Shown: positions 5,876 to 13,733, counted from the first letter of the stretch. The stretch is DNA of 18,014 bases from UBA6019 sp036570145 (GCA_036570145.1 DATCPJ010000047.1:1-18014), one strand, 5' to 3'. A program made the numbers and translations. Notes: generated by a model not told the origin, from the sequence alone.

Positions 5876-7314
5876 CAAGTTGCCACCTCCGCACGATCCC
5901 GTCCGCTCGCCAGCTTGCGGCCCCATCCTGGCTGGGCGTCCAGGAAATGCTCGTCGGCCGGCTGCTCGGGAAAGATCTTGTGTGGGTTGAGGATGCCGAG
6001 CGGGTCGTAGAGGTCCTTCAGCCGGCGCCACCAGGCGATCTCCTCGGCGCTGTGCTCGAGGGCCGCGAAATCGCGCTTCAAGGCCCCCAGGCCGTGCTCG
6101 GCCGAAACCGTGCCGCCGAGCTCCACGGCGTCGCGGAAGATCTGGGCCGCGATCGGCCCGACGAGGTGTCGCTGCTCCTCCTCGAAAACCAGGGTGGGGT
6201 GCAGGTTGCCGTCCCCGGCGTGAGCCACGGTCGGCATCTGGATCCCGTGCTTGTCGGCCAGGGCCTGGAACCGCCGCACCATCTCCGGCACCCTGGAGAT
6301 GGGCACCGCGATGTCCTCGCTGAAGACGTTCTTGCGCAGTTCCACGAGGATCGAGCCGAACTGCCGGCGGGCGTTCCAGATGCCCTCGCGCTCGGCTTCG
6401 GTCTGGGCGACGCGGTTGTCGACGCCGCCCAGGATCTCGACCATCTCGGCAAGCTGGAGGAGGACCTGCTCGCCGTCGTTGCCGTCCTGCTCGATCACTA
6501 TCACCGCCTCGTGGTCGGGCTTGAAGCCGGCCGGCAGGAAGCTGCTGACGACCTCCAGCGCGGCCCGGTTCATCATCTCCAGGGCGGCGGGAAAGTGCCC
6601 CGCCTGGAGCACCCTGCGGACCGCGTCGGCGGCGTCCTCGATGGTCGCGAAGCCGACCATCGCGGTGGCGTGGTGGCGGGGACGCGGAACCAGCTTCACG
6701 ATCACCTCGGTCACGATCCCGAGGGTCCCCTCCGAACCGACGAAGAGCTGCATCATCCGGTAGCCGGAGGATCGCTTGCGGATCCGGCCGCCGAGCTTCA
6801 GGATGCTGCCGTCGGCGAGCACGACCGTCATCCCCACGACGTAGTCGGCGGTCAGGCCGTACTTCAGGCAGTGGGGGCCGCCTGAGTTGCAGGCGACGTT
6901 GCCGCCGATCGTGGAGATCAGCTTGCTGGCCGGGTCGGGCGGGTACATCAGGCCGTGCTCGGCCGCCGCCGCGTCGAGGTCTCCGTTGATGACGCCGGCG
7001 CCCGCCACCGCCATCAGGTTGGCGCTGTCGATCTCGAGCTCGGTGAAGCGCTCGAGGCTCAGGACGACGCCGCCCGAGAGCGGCACCGGGCCACCGACGA
7101 GGCCGCTGCCGGCGCCGCGCGAGGTGACCGGGGTGCGCGTCTCGGCGCACGCCTTCACGACCTCGGCCACCTCCTCGGTCGTCGCCGGGAGGACGGCCGC
7201 GTGGAGGGCGTGCTGAAGGAAGGTGCCGTCGTGCTCGTAGTCCTCCAGGCGTTCGTCGACGATGACGTTGGCTTCACCGACGATGGCGCGAAGCCGGGCG
7301 ACCAGATCCGTCAA
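5875..7314 (-). CDS. FAD-linked oxidase, GlcD/D-lactate dehydrogenase type
   Basis: A 479-residue flavoenzyme of the GlcD/D-LDH (PCMH-type FAD) family that oxidises a 2-hydroxy acid such as glycolate or D-lactate. Seen: the FAD domain at about 38-215, with TSRGAGSGLVGGPVPLSGGV (64-83), AVAGAGVINGDLD (102-114), YPPDPASK and TIGGNVACNSGGPHCLKYG (135-153), and the GSEGTLGIVTEVIVKLVPRP loop. The C-terminal cap has VAHAGDGNLHPTLVF and SAEHGLGALKRDF, containing histidines and acids typical of the active site, and ends with LYDPLGILNPHKIFP. The TTG start at 7314 overlaps the stop of the lipoyl gene (TTGA), which fixes the start. No glcE or glcF partner is adjacent. The electron acceptor and exact substrate are unknown. 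Confidence 0.92.
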   Translation of the reverse strand: MTDLVARLRAIVGEANVIVDERLEDYEHDGTFLQHALHAAVLPATTEEVAEVVKACAETRTPVTSRGAGSGLVGGPVPLSGGVVLSLERFTELEIDSANLMAVAGAGVINGDLDAAAAEHGLMYPPDPASKLISTIGGNVACNSGGPHCLKYGLTADYVVGMTVVLADGSILKLGGRIRKRSSGYRMMQLFVGSEGTLGIVTEVIVKLVPRPRHHATAMVGFATIEDAADAVRRVLQAGHFPAALEMMNRAALEVVSSFLPAGFKPDHEAVIVIEQDGNDGEQVLLQLAEMVEILGGVDNRVAQTEAEREGIWNARRQFGSILVELRKNVFSEDIAVPISRVPEMVRRFQALADKHGIQMPTVAHAGDGNLHPTLVFEEEQRHLVGPIAAQIFRDAVELGGTVSAEHGLGALKRDFAALEHSAEEIAWWRRLKDLYDPLGILNPHKIFPEQPADEHFLDAQPGWGRKLASGRDRAEVAT

Positions 7315-7553
7315 GAGTTGGAGGCCTCGGTGATCCTGGCGATCACGGCACCGACGGCGGCCGTCGTCCCCTCCGGCACGATGATCTCGGCCAGCACCCC
7401 GTCGACCGGGGACTCCAGCTCGGCATTGACCTTGTCGGTCTCGATCTCCACCAGAGGCTCGCCTTTGCGGACACCGTCACCGGCCTTCTTGAGCCAGCGG
7501 GAGACGGTGCTTTCGACGAGCGAGTCGGCGAGCTGGGGAAGCTGGAAATCCAC
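7311..7553 (-). CDS. Stand-alone lipoyl-domain (biotin/lipoyl attachment) protein
   Basis: This 80-residue protein is just one lipoyl domain. It starts with the E2-like D-F-Q-L-P-Q-L-A-D-S-L-V-E-S-T-V and carries the hairpin EIETDKVNAELESPVDG. Lys41 in the D-K-V context marks lipoylation rather than biotinylation (biotin carriers have M-K). The C-terminus GAVIARITEA closes the barrel. E2 acyltransferases carry this domain at the N-terminus, but here the stop codon overlaps the start of the FAD oxidase, with no catalytic or E3-binding part. It may be a free lipoyl carrier or the remnant of a split E2. The GTG start at 7553 matches the usual position for the first strand; no ribosome binding site is seen. 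Confidence 0.85.
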   Translation of the reverse strand: MDFQLPQLADSLVESTVSRWLKKAGDGVRKGEPLVEIETDKVNAELESPVDGVLAEIIVPEGTTAAVGAVIARITEASNS

Positions 7554-7586
7554 GATGCGAGGCCAATTGTGGCAGCATCGAAGTTG

Positions 7587-8435
7587 ATGAGTCGGTGCTT
7601 CGCGACTCTCGCCTCGGTACTCTTCCTGGCCGGCTGCGCCTTCCCCGGAACGGTCCAGGCGAGGGCCTTCACGACGGGTTTCAAGGTGGGGGACACGATC
7701 ACCTACCGCGTTCACACGACCGTCTCCGGCTCCCTCCTGATCGGTGCCCAGCAGATCCCGCTGAACTCGGACCAGACCCTCACCCAGGTGCTCAAGGTCC
7801 AGTCGGTCGACAACTCGGGCACGGCCACGGTCGATGTGACCACCCAGGACGTCGTCGGGGTCGCCGGCAGTGGCACCACCACCCTCGGGCCGGCGTCTGT
7901 CGTCCTCCAGATCGGAGCCGACGGCCGGATCCAGTCGGGAGCCGCGGCGCAGCTCGGGGGCCGGATTCCGAGCATCCCCGGCTCCGACCAGTTGACGCCG
8001 GTCCTTCCCGGCCACCCGGTCAAACCGGGCGATTCCTGGGACAAGGCCTACAGCCGGCTCAATCCGTACGGCCGCGGCGAGATCAGCTTCACCAGCCACA
8101 ACCGCTACGTGAAGGACGAGGCCGTCGGCGGCCGCGACGCCGCCGTTATCGACACCACGCTGCGGGGCCCGATCGACTTCACGATCGACTTCTCCAAGCT
8201 CCCGGTGGCCGCCGGCGCGACAGCCTCGCCCGTGACCGGGATCATCCACTACACCGGCGCGATCGACTCCGGTCACCGCTACTGGATCGGCCTCGCCGAC
8301 CAGCAGGTCCTCAAGTCGACCGGCAGCGTGACGTACCGCCTCAGCTACGTCATGACGGTCCCTGCCGGCCAGGCCGGCGGACCACAGCAGATCGACCTCA
8401 ACGGCCAGATCAAGAACGACCTGACCCGGATCTGA
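7587..8435 (+). CDS. Secreted lipoprotein, hypothetical, beta-rich
   Basis: The protein has 282 residues, beginning M-S-R-C-F-A-T-L-A-S-V-L-F-L-A-G-C. This is a textbook lipoprotein signal peptide with lipobox LAGC and Cys17 as the lipidated residue, which is why the ATG at 7587 is chosen over upstream codons. The mature part alternates short polar strands (FKVGDTITYRVHTTVSG, GTATVDVTTQDVVGV, GEISFTSHNRYVKDEAVGG, SVTYRLSYVMTVP) and looks like an all-beta extracytoplasmic protein. The central PGHPVKPGDSWDK resembles proteins whose strands wrap a thresholded pair of beta domains. No catalytic motif is recognised. It is divergent from the lipoyl gene across 33 bases and convergent with the GHL10-like gene across 26 bases. 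Confidence 0.82.
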   Translation: MSRCFATLASVLFLAGCAFPGTVQARAFTTGFKVGDTITYRVHTTVSGSLLIGAQQIPLNSDQTLTQVLKVQSVDNSGTATVDVTTQDVVGVAGSGTTTLGPASVVLQIGADGRIQSGAAAQLGGRIPSIPGSDQLTPVLPGHPVKPGDSWDKAYSRLNPYGRGEISFTSHNRYVKDEAVGGRDAAVIDTTLRGPIDFTIDFSKLPVAAGATASPVTGIIHYTGAIDSGHRYWIGLADQQVLKSTGSVTYRLSYVMTVPAGQAGGPQQIDLNGQIKNDLTRI

Positions 8436-8461
8436 TCCAGCGACCTGATCCGCGTCCTGGC

Positions 8462-10081
8462 TCAGGGGATCGGCGCCGGCTTCAGGAAGATGGGCGTGGT
8501 CACGACCTTGCCCAACGCCGGGTCCTGGTAGTTGGATGGCGCCGAGAGGGCCGTGTAGAACCACTCGTTGAACTGGACGGCGCGGTCGAAGAGGTACTTT
8601 GGGTCGGTGCTCGGCGTGTAGGGCTGGCGGGGAAGGTAGCCCTGGTCGTTGGGCGCGAGGTAGAAGTCGTCGGTCGCGTAGACGCTGGTCGAGGCGTAGG
8701 AGTAGATCGCCACTCCGAGCGGCCGGTTCCCGGCCGCCGTCGGCGCCAGCGCCGCTCGGATCTGGGTCATGGTGTCCTCCGGGTAGTTCAGGAAGGCCCC
8801 CACACCGACCAGCAGGTGGCCCTTGCCAAGGTCCTTCTCCCAGGCCGTCCAGGCCCGGAAAAATTTCTGCTGGCTGGGGCTTGAATCGCGGTCGTAGTTC
8901 ATCGGCACGCCGAGGTCGAGATAGCCCTTCCGGAACCAGGTCGCCCAGTCCTGGTAGACGTCGTTATAGGTCCGCGTCGCCTGGAACTCGGCGTCGCTGC
9001 TGGGCCCGTTGCCGTACGCGATCAGGGCGCCGCTCAGCTTCACCGTCGGGCGGATCTTCTGGATGGCGTCGTGCAGCCCCTGGACGAAGGCGGTCACCTG
9101 GTCACGCCGCCACTGCTGCCAGGCCGGGTCGGAGGGATCTGGCCGATCGCTTCTGCCGGTTGCCTTGCTGAAGAGGTCGAGGGAGATCTTGGTGTAGCCC
9201 CAGTCGCCGCCGTCCGGGTAGCGGACGAAGTCGAGGTGGATGCCGTCCACGTTGTAGTGGCGAACGACCTGGGTCATGACGTCCTGGGTGTAAGCGCGGA
9301 CCGCCGGTATCCCGGGGTCCAGGTAGCCGTAGCCGTCGTTGCTGCCGCTGACCCTCAGGTTTCCCCACTGGTCGCCGTTGTCCTGGAAGACCTCGCTCGT
9401 CTGGCCGACGAAGAAGGTGTTCATCCAGGCGTGGACCTGGAGCGGCGGGTTGGCGGTGTGCGCCTTCTGGATCAGGTAGGCGAGCGGGTCCCAGTTGGGA
9501 TGGTTCGGATAGTCGATGTCACTCGCGAGGGGCTCGACCCCGCGCAGGAAGTAGGCGTCGCCCCGCTTGCGGACCTGGACGAAGAGGGCGTTCAGGTTGC
9601 CGGTGTGGGCACGCGCGATCAGGGTGTCGATCTGCTTCGGGCTCTTGAAACCCTGGTGGAAGCCGTCGACCCAGAGGGCGCGATACTCGGCTGCACCGTC
9701 GGGATGGATCACCGGCTCGTCCGGCAGCGCTGTGGCCGAGGGCTCCGGGGTCCACGCCGGCGACGGAGCCGGCGACTGGACGGCGACCGCCCCCGAGGCC
9801 GCGCTGCACCCCATGGAAACCGCCAGAAAAAGGGACGTTAGTGTCCCGAGCCAGAAGCTCGACGAAAATGCTCGAGCCGGCGAAGGCGCCGGCTGCGCGA
9901 CCCTGCGGGTTCGCTCGCTGAGAACGCCCATCTCGGCGTCAACTTCTGCGGTACTCACTCCCGCACTTCTAGTGCGCTCGCTCCGTTCCTCGTGCGTTTC
10001 CTTGATCTCGACGCCCTCAGCGGCGAATTTATCGCCGACCTTCTGGCTCAGGACACTGGGGAGCCCCCGGCTCCGCGACAT
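8462..10081 (-). CDS. Exported glycosyl-hydrolase-like family 10 (GHL10) protein
   Basis: The family is clear from EYRALWVDGF (residues 132-141), ARAHTGNLNALFVQVRKRGDAYF, LQVHAWMNTFFV (about 214-225) and, after YLDPGIPAVRAYTQDVMTQ, the motif VDGIHLDFVRYP (278-289). These match the TIM-barrel GHL10 domain (PF02638 type), thought to act on cell-wall or surface glycans. A hydrophobic segment at about 75-92 (SFWLGTLTSLFLAVSMGC) should be the signal or anchor; a weak lipobox ends in Cys92. The start is uncertain. ATG 10081 has CATAAT six bases upstream (leaderless form), but puts 74 residues before the signal. ATG 9931 would give a more normal 40-residue signal peptide. The N-terminal stretch is encoded by hairpin-rich DNA of unusual composition. 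The stop region converges with the lipoprotein gene. Confidence 0.85.
   Translation of the reverse strand: MSRSRGLPSVLSQKVGDKFAAEGVEIKETHEERSERTRSAGVSTAEVDAEMGVLSERTRRVAQPAPSPARAFSSSFWLGTLTSLFLAVSMGCSAASGAVAVQSPAPSPAWTPEPSATALPDEPVIHPDGAAEYRALWVDGFHQGFKSPKQIDTLIARAHTGNLNALFVQVRKRGDAYFLRGVEPLASDIDYPNHPNWDPLAYLIQKAHTANPPLQVHAWMNTFFVGQTSEVFQDNGDQWGNLRVSGSNDGYGYLDPGIPAVRAYTQDVMTQVVRHYNVDGIHLDFVRYPDGGDWGYTKISLDLFSKATGRSDRPDPSDPAWQQWRRDQVTAFVQGLHDAIQKIRPTVKLSGALIAYGNGPSSDAEFQATRTYNDVYQDWATWFRKGYLDLGVPMNYDRDSSPSQQKFFRAWTAWEKDLGKGHLLVGVGAFLNYPEDTMTQIRAALAPTAAGNRPLGVAIYSYASTSVYATDDFYLAPNDQGYLPRQPYTPSTDPKYLFDRAVQFNEWFYTALSAPSNYQDPALGKVVTTPIFLKPAPIP
9857..9976. repeat. Cluster of short inverted repeats within the N-terminal region of the GHL10-like gene
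   Basis: Several compact hairpins lie close together: GCTCGA at 9857-9862 with TCGAGC at 9872-9877; AGCCGGCG at 9875-9882 with CGCCGGCT at 9887-9894 (loop AAGG, perfect); a 7-bp stem with one bulge at 9897-9914; and CGCACT at 9962-9967 with AGTGCG at 9971-9976 (loop TCT, perfect). The first two are mutually exclusive. Neighbouring coding DNA lacks such density. This could be an inserted dispersed repeat or a structured leader. Confidence 0.55.
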
Positions 10082-10087
10082 GGGGGG

Positions 10088-10093
10088 ATTATG
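10088..10093 (-). promoter_or_regulatory. -10-like element before the GHL10-like gene
   Basis: On the minus strand this reads CATAAT, followed by six C and then ATG at 10081. It overlaps the stop codon of the methyltransferase gene. The spacing is the same as at the other leaderless-type starts in this window. Confidence 0.4.
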
Positions 10094-10949
10094 CCTCGGC
10101 GCGGAGGACGTGAGCCCTTGCTGGGGTTGTGAAAGGTCCGCCACCGGTCGCTGCCGCGACCTTGCGAGCCGCCTCTTTCACGATCAGACCGCGGACATGG
10201 TCGCTGAGGCCCTCCAGGCGCGAGGCGAAGGCCCACCAGCTGGCATTCATCTCGGCGAAGTGTTCGGCGGACTCCCAGCTCGTCACCGTCTCCACCAGCT
10301 CAGCCTCCGCGAACCGGAAGCCGGCCGCAAGCGCCGCGGCGGTGAAGCGGTCGAGGTCGTCCAGGATGGCGCGGGTCGGCTCCAGGTCGGGCTGTGGCTT
10401 GGCCGGCCCGAGCCGCTTGTCGAAGGAGGTGCGGAAGGCCACCACCGCGGGGCTTGGATCGGGGCCGTCGGCGGGCGGGATGCTGGCCGCGAAGCGGCCC
10501 TTGGGCTTCAGCACCCGGCGCACCTCTCGCAGCCCGCGGCCGAGGTTGGCCAGGAAATGGAGGCCGTGGCCGCAGGCGGCGGCATCGAAGGTGGCAGCTG
10601 GAAACTGCAGCTGCTCGAGATCCATGAGTAAGAAGCGGACCGGCAGGCTGCGCCCGCCGGCGGCCTTGCGGGCCATTTCGAGCATGCCTTCGGCAAGGTC
10701 GATGCCGATCACCTCGCCAACCCCGTTCAGGTCTTTGGCCATCGGTATCGTCAGCGTTCCCGGTCCGCAGCAGAGGTCGAGCACGCGCATGCCCGGGCGG
10801 GCCCGGACGTGCTCGAGGACGGCGTCCCGGCCGGCCGCCTGGCCCTTTCGCATGGCCTCCTCCAGCCGCTGCCGGTAAGCCTCGGCATTGCGGCTGAAAA
10901 CGCCGGTCAGGTACTCCTTCGACTTCACAGCCAGCCACATCTTAGGCAT
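10089..10949 (-). CDS. Class I SAM-dependent methyltransferase (UbiE/Methyltransf_11-like)
   Basis: The protein has 286 residues. The SAM site is plain: motif I VLDLCCGPGTLTIPMA at about 56-71, the acidic end of strand 2 in EVIGIDLAEGMLEMA (79-93), FLLMDLEQLQFP, and motif IV-like FDAAACGHGLHFLANLGRGLREVRRVLKPKG. The substrate-binding C-terminal part (about 150-286) is helical and not diagnostic. It methylates a small molecule or lipid head group; the substrate is unknown. The ATG at 10949 has GGAGG only two bases upstream, so the ATG three codons later (10940), with GGAGG 11 bases upstream, is equally possible. It is divergent from the solute-binding lipoprotein and lies upstream of the GHL10-like gene. 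Confidence 0.88.
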   Translation of the reverse strand: MPKMWLAVKSKEYLTGVFSRNAEAYRQRLEEAMRKGQAAGRDAVLEHVRARPGMRVLDLCCGPGTLTIPMAKDLNGVGEVIGIDLAEGMLEMARKAAGGRSLPVRFLLMDLEQLQFPAATFDAAACGHGLHFLANLGRGLREVRRVLKPKGRFAASIPPADGPDPSPAVVAFRTSFDKRLGPAKPQPDLEPTRAILDDLDRFTAAALAAGFRFAEAELVETVTSWESAEHFAEMNASWWAFASRLEGLSDHVRGLIVKEAARKVAAATGGGPFTTPARAHVLRAEA

Positions 10950-10965
10950 CGCCTCCGGCGGTGTT

Positions 10966-10971
10966 TAATGT
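10966..10971 (+). promoter_or_regulatory. -10 element of the solute-binding lipoprotein gene
   Basis: TAATGT lies seven bases before the GTG at 10979. There is no ribosome binding site, so the transcript is probably leaderless. The site is within the 29-base gap to the divergent methyltransferase gene. Confidence 0.45.
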
Positions 10972-10978
10972 CCACCCG

Positions 10979-12145
10979 GTGACAGCCAGGCTCTTGTCCG
11001 CCGCGCTCGGCGCGCTCCTTGCCCTCGTCTCCTGCTCCGCCGGCTCGATCACCGGGAGCTTGCCCGCCGGGCCGGTCAAGATCGGGCTCCTGACCTCGCT
11101 CACCGGGATCGACCTGCCCCTCGGAGCCGATGTTCGGCTGGGAGCGCAGCAGGCCGTCGACGAGGCCAACGGCGGTGGGGGGATCGCCGGCCACCAGGTC
11201 CAGCTGCTGGTCGCCGACGACCGCAGCGAGACCGGCCAGGCCGGACCCGCCTTCAGCGGGCTTGCCACGGCCGGCGCGACCGGCGTCGTCGGACCACTGA
11301 CGGCCGCGGCCGAGCTGGCGATCGCTCCCCTGGCGGCGACCCGGCGGCTGTCCGTTCTCTCGACCTCGGGTGCCGACCCGGTCACCCTGAGCGGTGGCCG
11401 GCTGGCGGACAACCGGTTCCTGGCAGTCCCCGCCGCCAGCCGAGCGGCGGAGCGGATGCTGGCCTACGCGAAGACGGCATCGATCGCCGAGGTGGCCGTC
11501 GCCCACCCGACGGGCGACGCCTTCGCCGACTTCGGCCTGGCGACGCTGGTCGCCGAGGCCTCCCATTACGGCGTCAGGGTGGTCGCCGATCAGCCTTTCG
11601 ACCCGGCCACGGCCGACTTCAAGTCGGTCCTCGGCCCGATTCGAGCATCGGGTGCGAAGCTGCTCCTGGTCTGGGGCTCCGGGTCGGCTCCGCCGCTGCT
11701 TGAGCGGGCCTGGAAGGACTCCGGCCTGGATATCCCCATCATCCTCTCGATCGCCAGCTGCTCGACCGCCTTTCTGCGCGCCGTGAGCGATGCCGGCGAG
11801 GGCGCCCGGATCGAGTGCTCCTCATCGGTTCTCGCCGCCTCCCTGCCCGCCGGCTCCAGCGTGCGCCGGCAGGTCGACCCGATGGCGACGGCCTTCCAGC
11901 GCCGCAACGGCTATTACCCGACGCAGGCCGCCTTCGACGGCTACGCGGGAGCGCGCCTGCTGCTGCGGGCGATCGGGGACGCCGGCAGCAGCGACCCCTC
12001 CCGCGTCAACGCAGCGCTGTCCCGGCTCGAGCTGGCGACCGCGTCAGGGACGTTCAAGTTCAGCGCGCGGGATCACCTTGGCCTGCCGTCAGGCTGGCTG
12101 GCGATCGCGACCGTCAAGGACGGCAAGCTGGCGCTGCCGGGCTAG
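10979..12145 (+). CDS. ABC transporter substrate-binding lipoprotein, branched-chain amino acid (LivK) type
   Basis: The protein has 388 residues from the GTG at 10979. The N-terminus M-T-A-R-L-L-S-A-A-L-G-A-L-L-A-L-V-S-C is a short lipoprotein signal with lipobox LVSC (Cys19). The GTG at 10961 is in frame, but would place the promoter-like TAATGT inside the gene. The mature part matches the type I periplasmic-binding fold (Peripla_BP_6): VKIGLLTSLTGIDLPLGADVRLGAQQAVDEANG at its start, GVVGPLTAAAELAIAPLAA, then LSVLSTSGADP, and a late RNGYYPTQAAFDGYAGARLLLRAI. It captures an amino acid or other small organic ligand for import. No permease or ATPase gene is adjacent, so its partner is elsewhere or it acts as a sensor. 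Confidence 0.9.
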   Translation: MTARLLSAALGALLALVSCSAGSITGSLPAGPVKIGLLTSLTGIDLPLGADVRLGAQQAVDEANGGGGIAGHQVQLLVADDRSETGQAGPAFSGLATAGATGVVGPLTAAAELAIAPLAATRRLSVLSTSGADPVTLSGGRLADNRFLAVPAASRAAERMLAYAKTASIAEVAVAHPTGDAFADFGLATLVAEASHYGVRVVADQPFDPATADFKSVLGPIRASGAKLLLVWGSGSAPPLLERAWKDSGLDIPIILSIASCSTAFLRAVSDAGEGARIECSSSVLAASLPAGSSVRRQVDPMATAFQRRNGYYPTQAAFDGYAGARLLLRAIGDAGSSDPSRVNAALSRLELATASGTFKFSARDHLGLPSGWLAIATVKDGKLALPG

Positions 12146-12270
12146 GCCTTCCGGTTGGCCCGGCGTTCCTTGCCGTGATACGACGCTTTGCGTGGCGCCG
12201 CGCCTTGAGTGAATCCAGGGAAAGGGGCGGCGACGTAACGTCTTGGCTTCGGAATGCGACGCGTGGGCTG

Positions 12271-12376
12271 CGATTCGCCGGCGGATCGACGCCCGGCAGG
12301 CCAACGATCGGGCGATTCGCCGGCGGATCGACGCTCGAACAGCCCAAGACCCGGCGGTTCGCCGGCGGATCGCAGC
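12271..12376. repeat. Three-unit direct repeat with 42-base period in a gene-poor gap
   Basis: The gap at 12146-12550 (405 bases) contains no gene I can support. Three 22-base repeats begin at 12271, 12313 and 12355, exactly 42 bases apart. The first two are identical and the third differs at three positions. Each contains the near-palindrome GATTCGCCGGCGGATC (one G-T pair). The intervening 20-base stretches are partly similar to each other, so this is better read as a diverged 42-bp tandem repeat than as repeats and spacers. An 11-base palindrome, GACGTAACGTC, lies upstream at 12232-12242. The rest of the gap shows no clear structure. Confidence 0.8.
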
Positions 12377-12550
12377 GTGAAAGGCGGTCAGACGTCGCTT
12401 TTCGACGCCAAAGCCTCGCCCGTCCCCCCTTCAATGTTTCCCTGCCGACCTACCCGCCCGCCCGAAACGCATGACCCAGCAAGTAAGGCCGATCTCGTCT
12501 TTCCAGAGCCTGACGTCGTAGTCAGTACCAGATGTGGGCAGGAATTTCAG

Positions 12551-13705
12551 CTAGGCCTTCCACCTCTCCTCGAGCCAGGCGGCGACCTCGGCCACCCTGG
12601 CGTCGTCGCCGAAGTGGCCGATCACCTGGATGCCGACCGGGAGCCCCTTGCTGGGAGCGGGCAGCGTCACGATCGGCTGGCCGGTGACGTTGAACGGCCG
12701 GGTGAAGCGCGTCAGCAGGGGCCTGACCTCGTCCGAATCCTCGATCAGAGGCGCCACCCGCGGCGTGGCCGGCACCAGGATCGCGTCGAGCCCAGCCATG
12801 GCGTCGGCGACCTCGTCGGAGAGGCGCTCTCGATCCTCGATCGCCTGCAGGTAGTCGGTCGCCAGCACCTCGAGGCCCCGCCGCAGGTTACCGAGCACGT
12901 CCTTGCCGAACTTGTCCGGGTGCTTCGCTACCCGCTCGCTGTGCAGCTGCGCGGCCTCCGCGTTGAGGATCGCGATGCCCGGCTTGCCCAGCTCGGCGAA
13001 GCCTGGGAACTCGATCTCCTCGAGCCCGGCCCTGACCTGGTCCCAGGCGGCACGCGTCTCCTCGTCGAGGTCGTCGAACCAGCCCCGCGGGACGGCGAGC
13101 TCATAGCCGCCGCGGAGCTGCCCGGGGACGATCCCCCCGAGGCCCGACATCATCTCCACCGCGCGGGCCGCCGAGCGCACGTCGGGGGCCAGCGACCCAA
13201 CGGTGTCCAGCGAACGGCTGAGAGGGAAGACGCCCTCGGTGCTGATCATGCCGAGTGTCGGCTTGAAGCCGGCGCAGCCGCAGAGGCCGGCGGGGATCCG
13301 GATCGAGCCGCCGGTGTCGGAACCGACCGCCCAGTCGCACATGCCGGCCACGACGGCGATCGCGGAGCCTCCCGACGAGCCTCCCGGAATGCGGGCGGGA
13401 TCGCGGGGATTGCGGGCGGTGCCGTGATGAGGGTTGTTGCTGGTGATCCCGAACGCCCACTCGTGGAGGTTCGTCTTGCCGACCACGACGCAGCCGTGGC
13501 GGCGGATCTCGCCGATCAGGGGAGCGTCGGTTTCGGCCGGTTCGTCCGGGAGCAGCACGCTGCCCGCTGTGGTGACCGTCCCTCGCACATCGACGAGGTC
13601 CTTGACCGCGACGACCGGGCCGTCGCCGGACTCGGTTGTGAGTGAGATGAAAGCGTTTAGGTCGCGCCGCTCCTCGATCTTGCGGCGCGCATCCTGCAGG
13701 TTCAC
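12551..13705 (-). CDS. Amidase signature family enzyme
   Basis: The protein has 384 residues. It hydrolyses an amide bond by the Ser-cis-Ser-Lys mechanism of the amidase signature family. The triad is visible with standard spacing: Lys35 in VVAVKDLVDV, Ser110 in PGGSSGGSA, and the nucleophile Ser134 in SDTGGSIRIPA, 24 residues after Ser110 as in FAAH and related amidases. It is shorter than GatA (about 480 residues) and lacks the rest of gatCAB beside it, so a catabolic amidase or allophanate-hydrolase-like role is more likely than tRNA-dependent amidation. The GTG start at 13705 gives the usual distance to the catalytic lysine; TAACCT on the minus strand lies nine bases before it. It is divergent from an unrecognised gene. 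Confidence 0.92.
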   Translation of the reverse strand: MNLQDARRKIEERRDLNAFISLTTESGDGPVVAVKDLVDVRGTVTTAGSVLLPDEPAETDAPLIGEIRRHGCVVVGKTNLHEWAFGITSNNPHHGTARNPRDPARIPGGSSGGSAIAVVAGMCDWAVGSDTGGSIRIPAGLCGCAGFKPTLGMISTEGVFPLSRSLDTVGSLAPDVRSAARAVEMMSGLGGIVPGQLRGGYELAVPRGWFDDLDEETRAAWDQVRAGLEEIEFPGFAELGKPGIAILNAEAAQLHSERVAKHPDKFGKDVLGNLRRGLEVLATDYLQAIEDRERLSDEVADAMAGLDAILVPATPRVAPLIEDSDEVRPLLTRFTRPFNVTGQPIVTLPAPSKGLPVGIQVIGHFGDDARVAEVAAWLEERWKA

Positions 13706-13713
13706 GGGGAGAC

Positions 13714-13720
13714 TAGGTTA
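13714..13720. promoter_or_regulatory. Overlapping divergent -10-like elements between amidase and hypothetical gene
   Basis: TAGGTT at 13714-13719 faces the plus-strand gene, and TAACCT (complement of 13715-13720) faces the amidase. The space between the presumed starts is only 28 bases. Spacing to the starts (14 and 9 bases) is less regular than at the other sites, so this is tentative. Confidence 0.35.
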
Positions 13721-13733
13721 TCCTTCTGCCGCT

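Noticed and set aside
10979..12145. Part of a complete branched-chain amino acid ABC transporter operon
   Set aside because: Genes on both sides are unrelated (methyltransferase and amidase); no permease or ATPase is present in the window.
12271..12376. Short CRISPR array (22-base repeats, 20-base gaps)
   Set aside because: Repeats and gaps are shorter than in CRISPR arrays, there are only three units, the gaps resemble each other, and no cas gene is present.
12114..12434. Repetitive open frames on both strands (DPPANR on minus, RFAGGST on plus)
   Set aside because: They exist because a 42-base repeat without stops is open in several frames; there is no ribosome binding site or start consistent with a gene, and part overlaps the solute-binding protein gene.
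12551..13705. GatA subunit of aspartyl/glutamyl-tRNA amidotransferase
   Set aside because: The protein is about 100 residues too short and no gatB or gatC lies beside it; the amidase signature alone is not specific.
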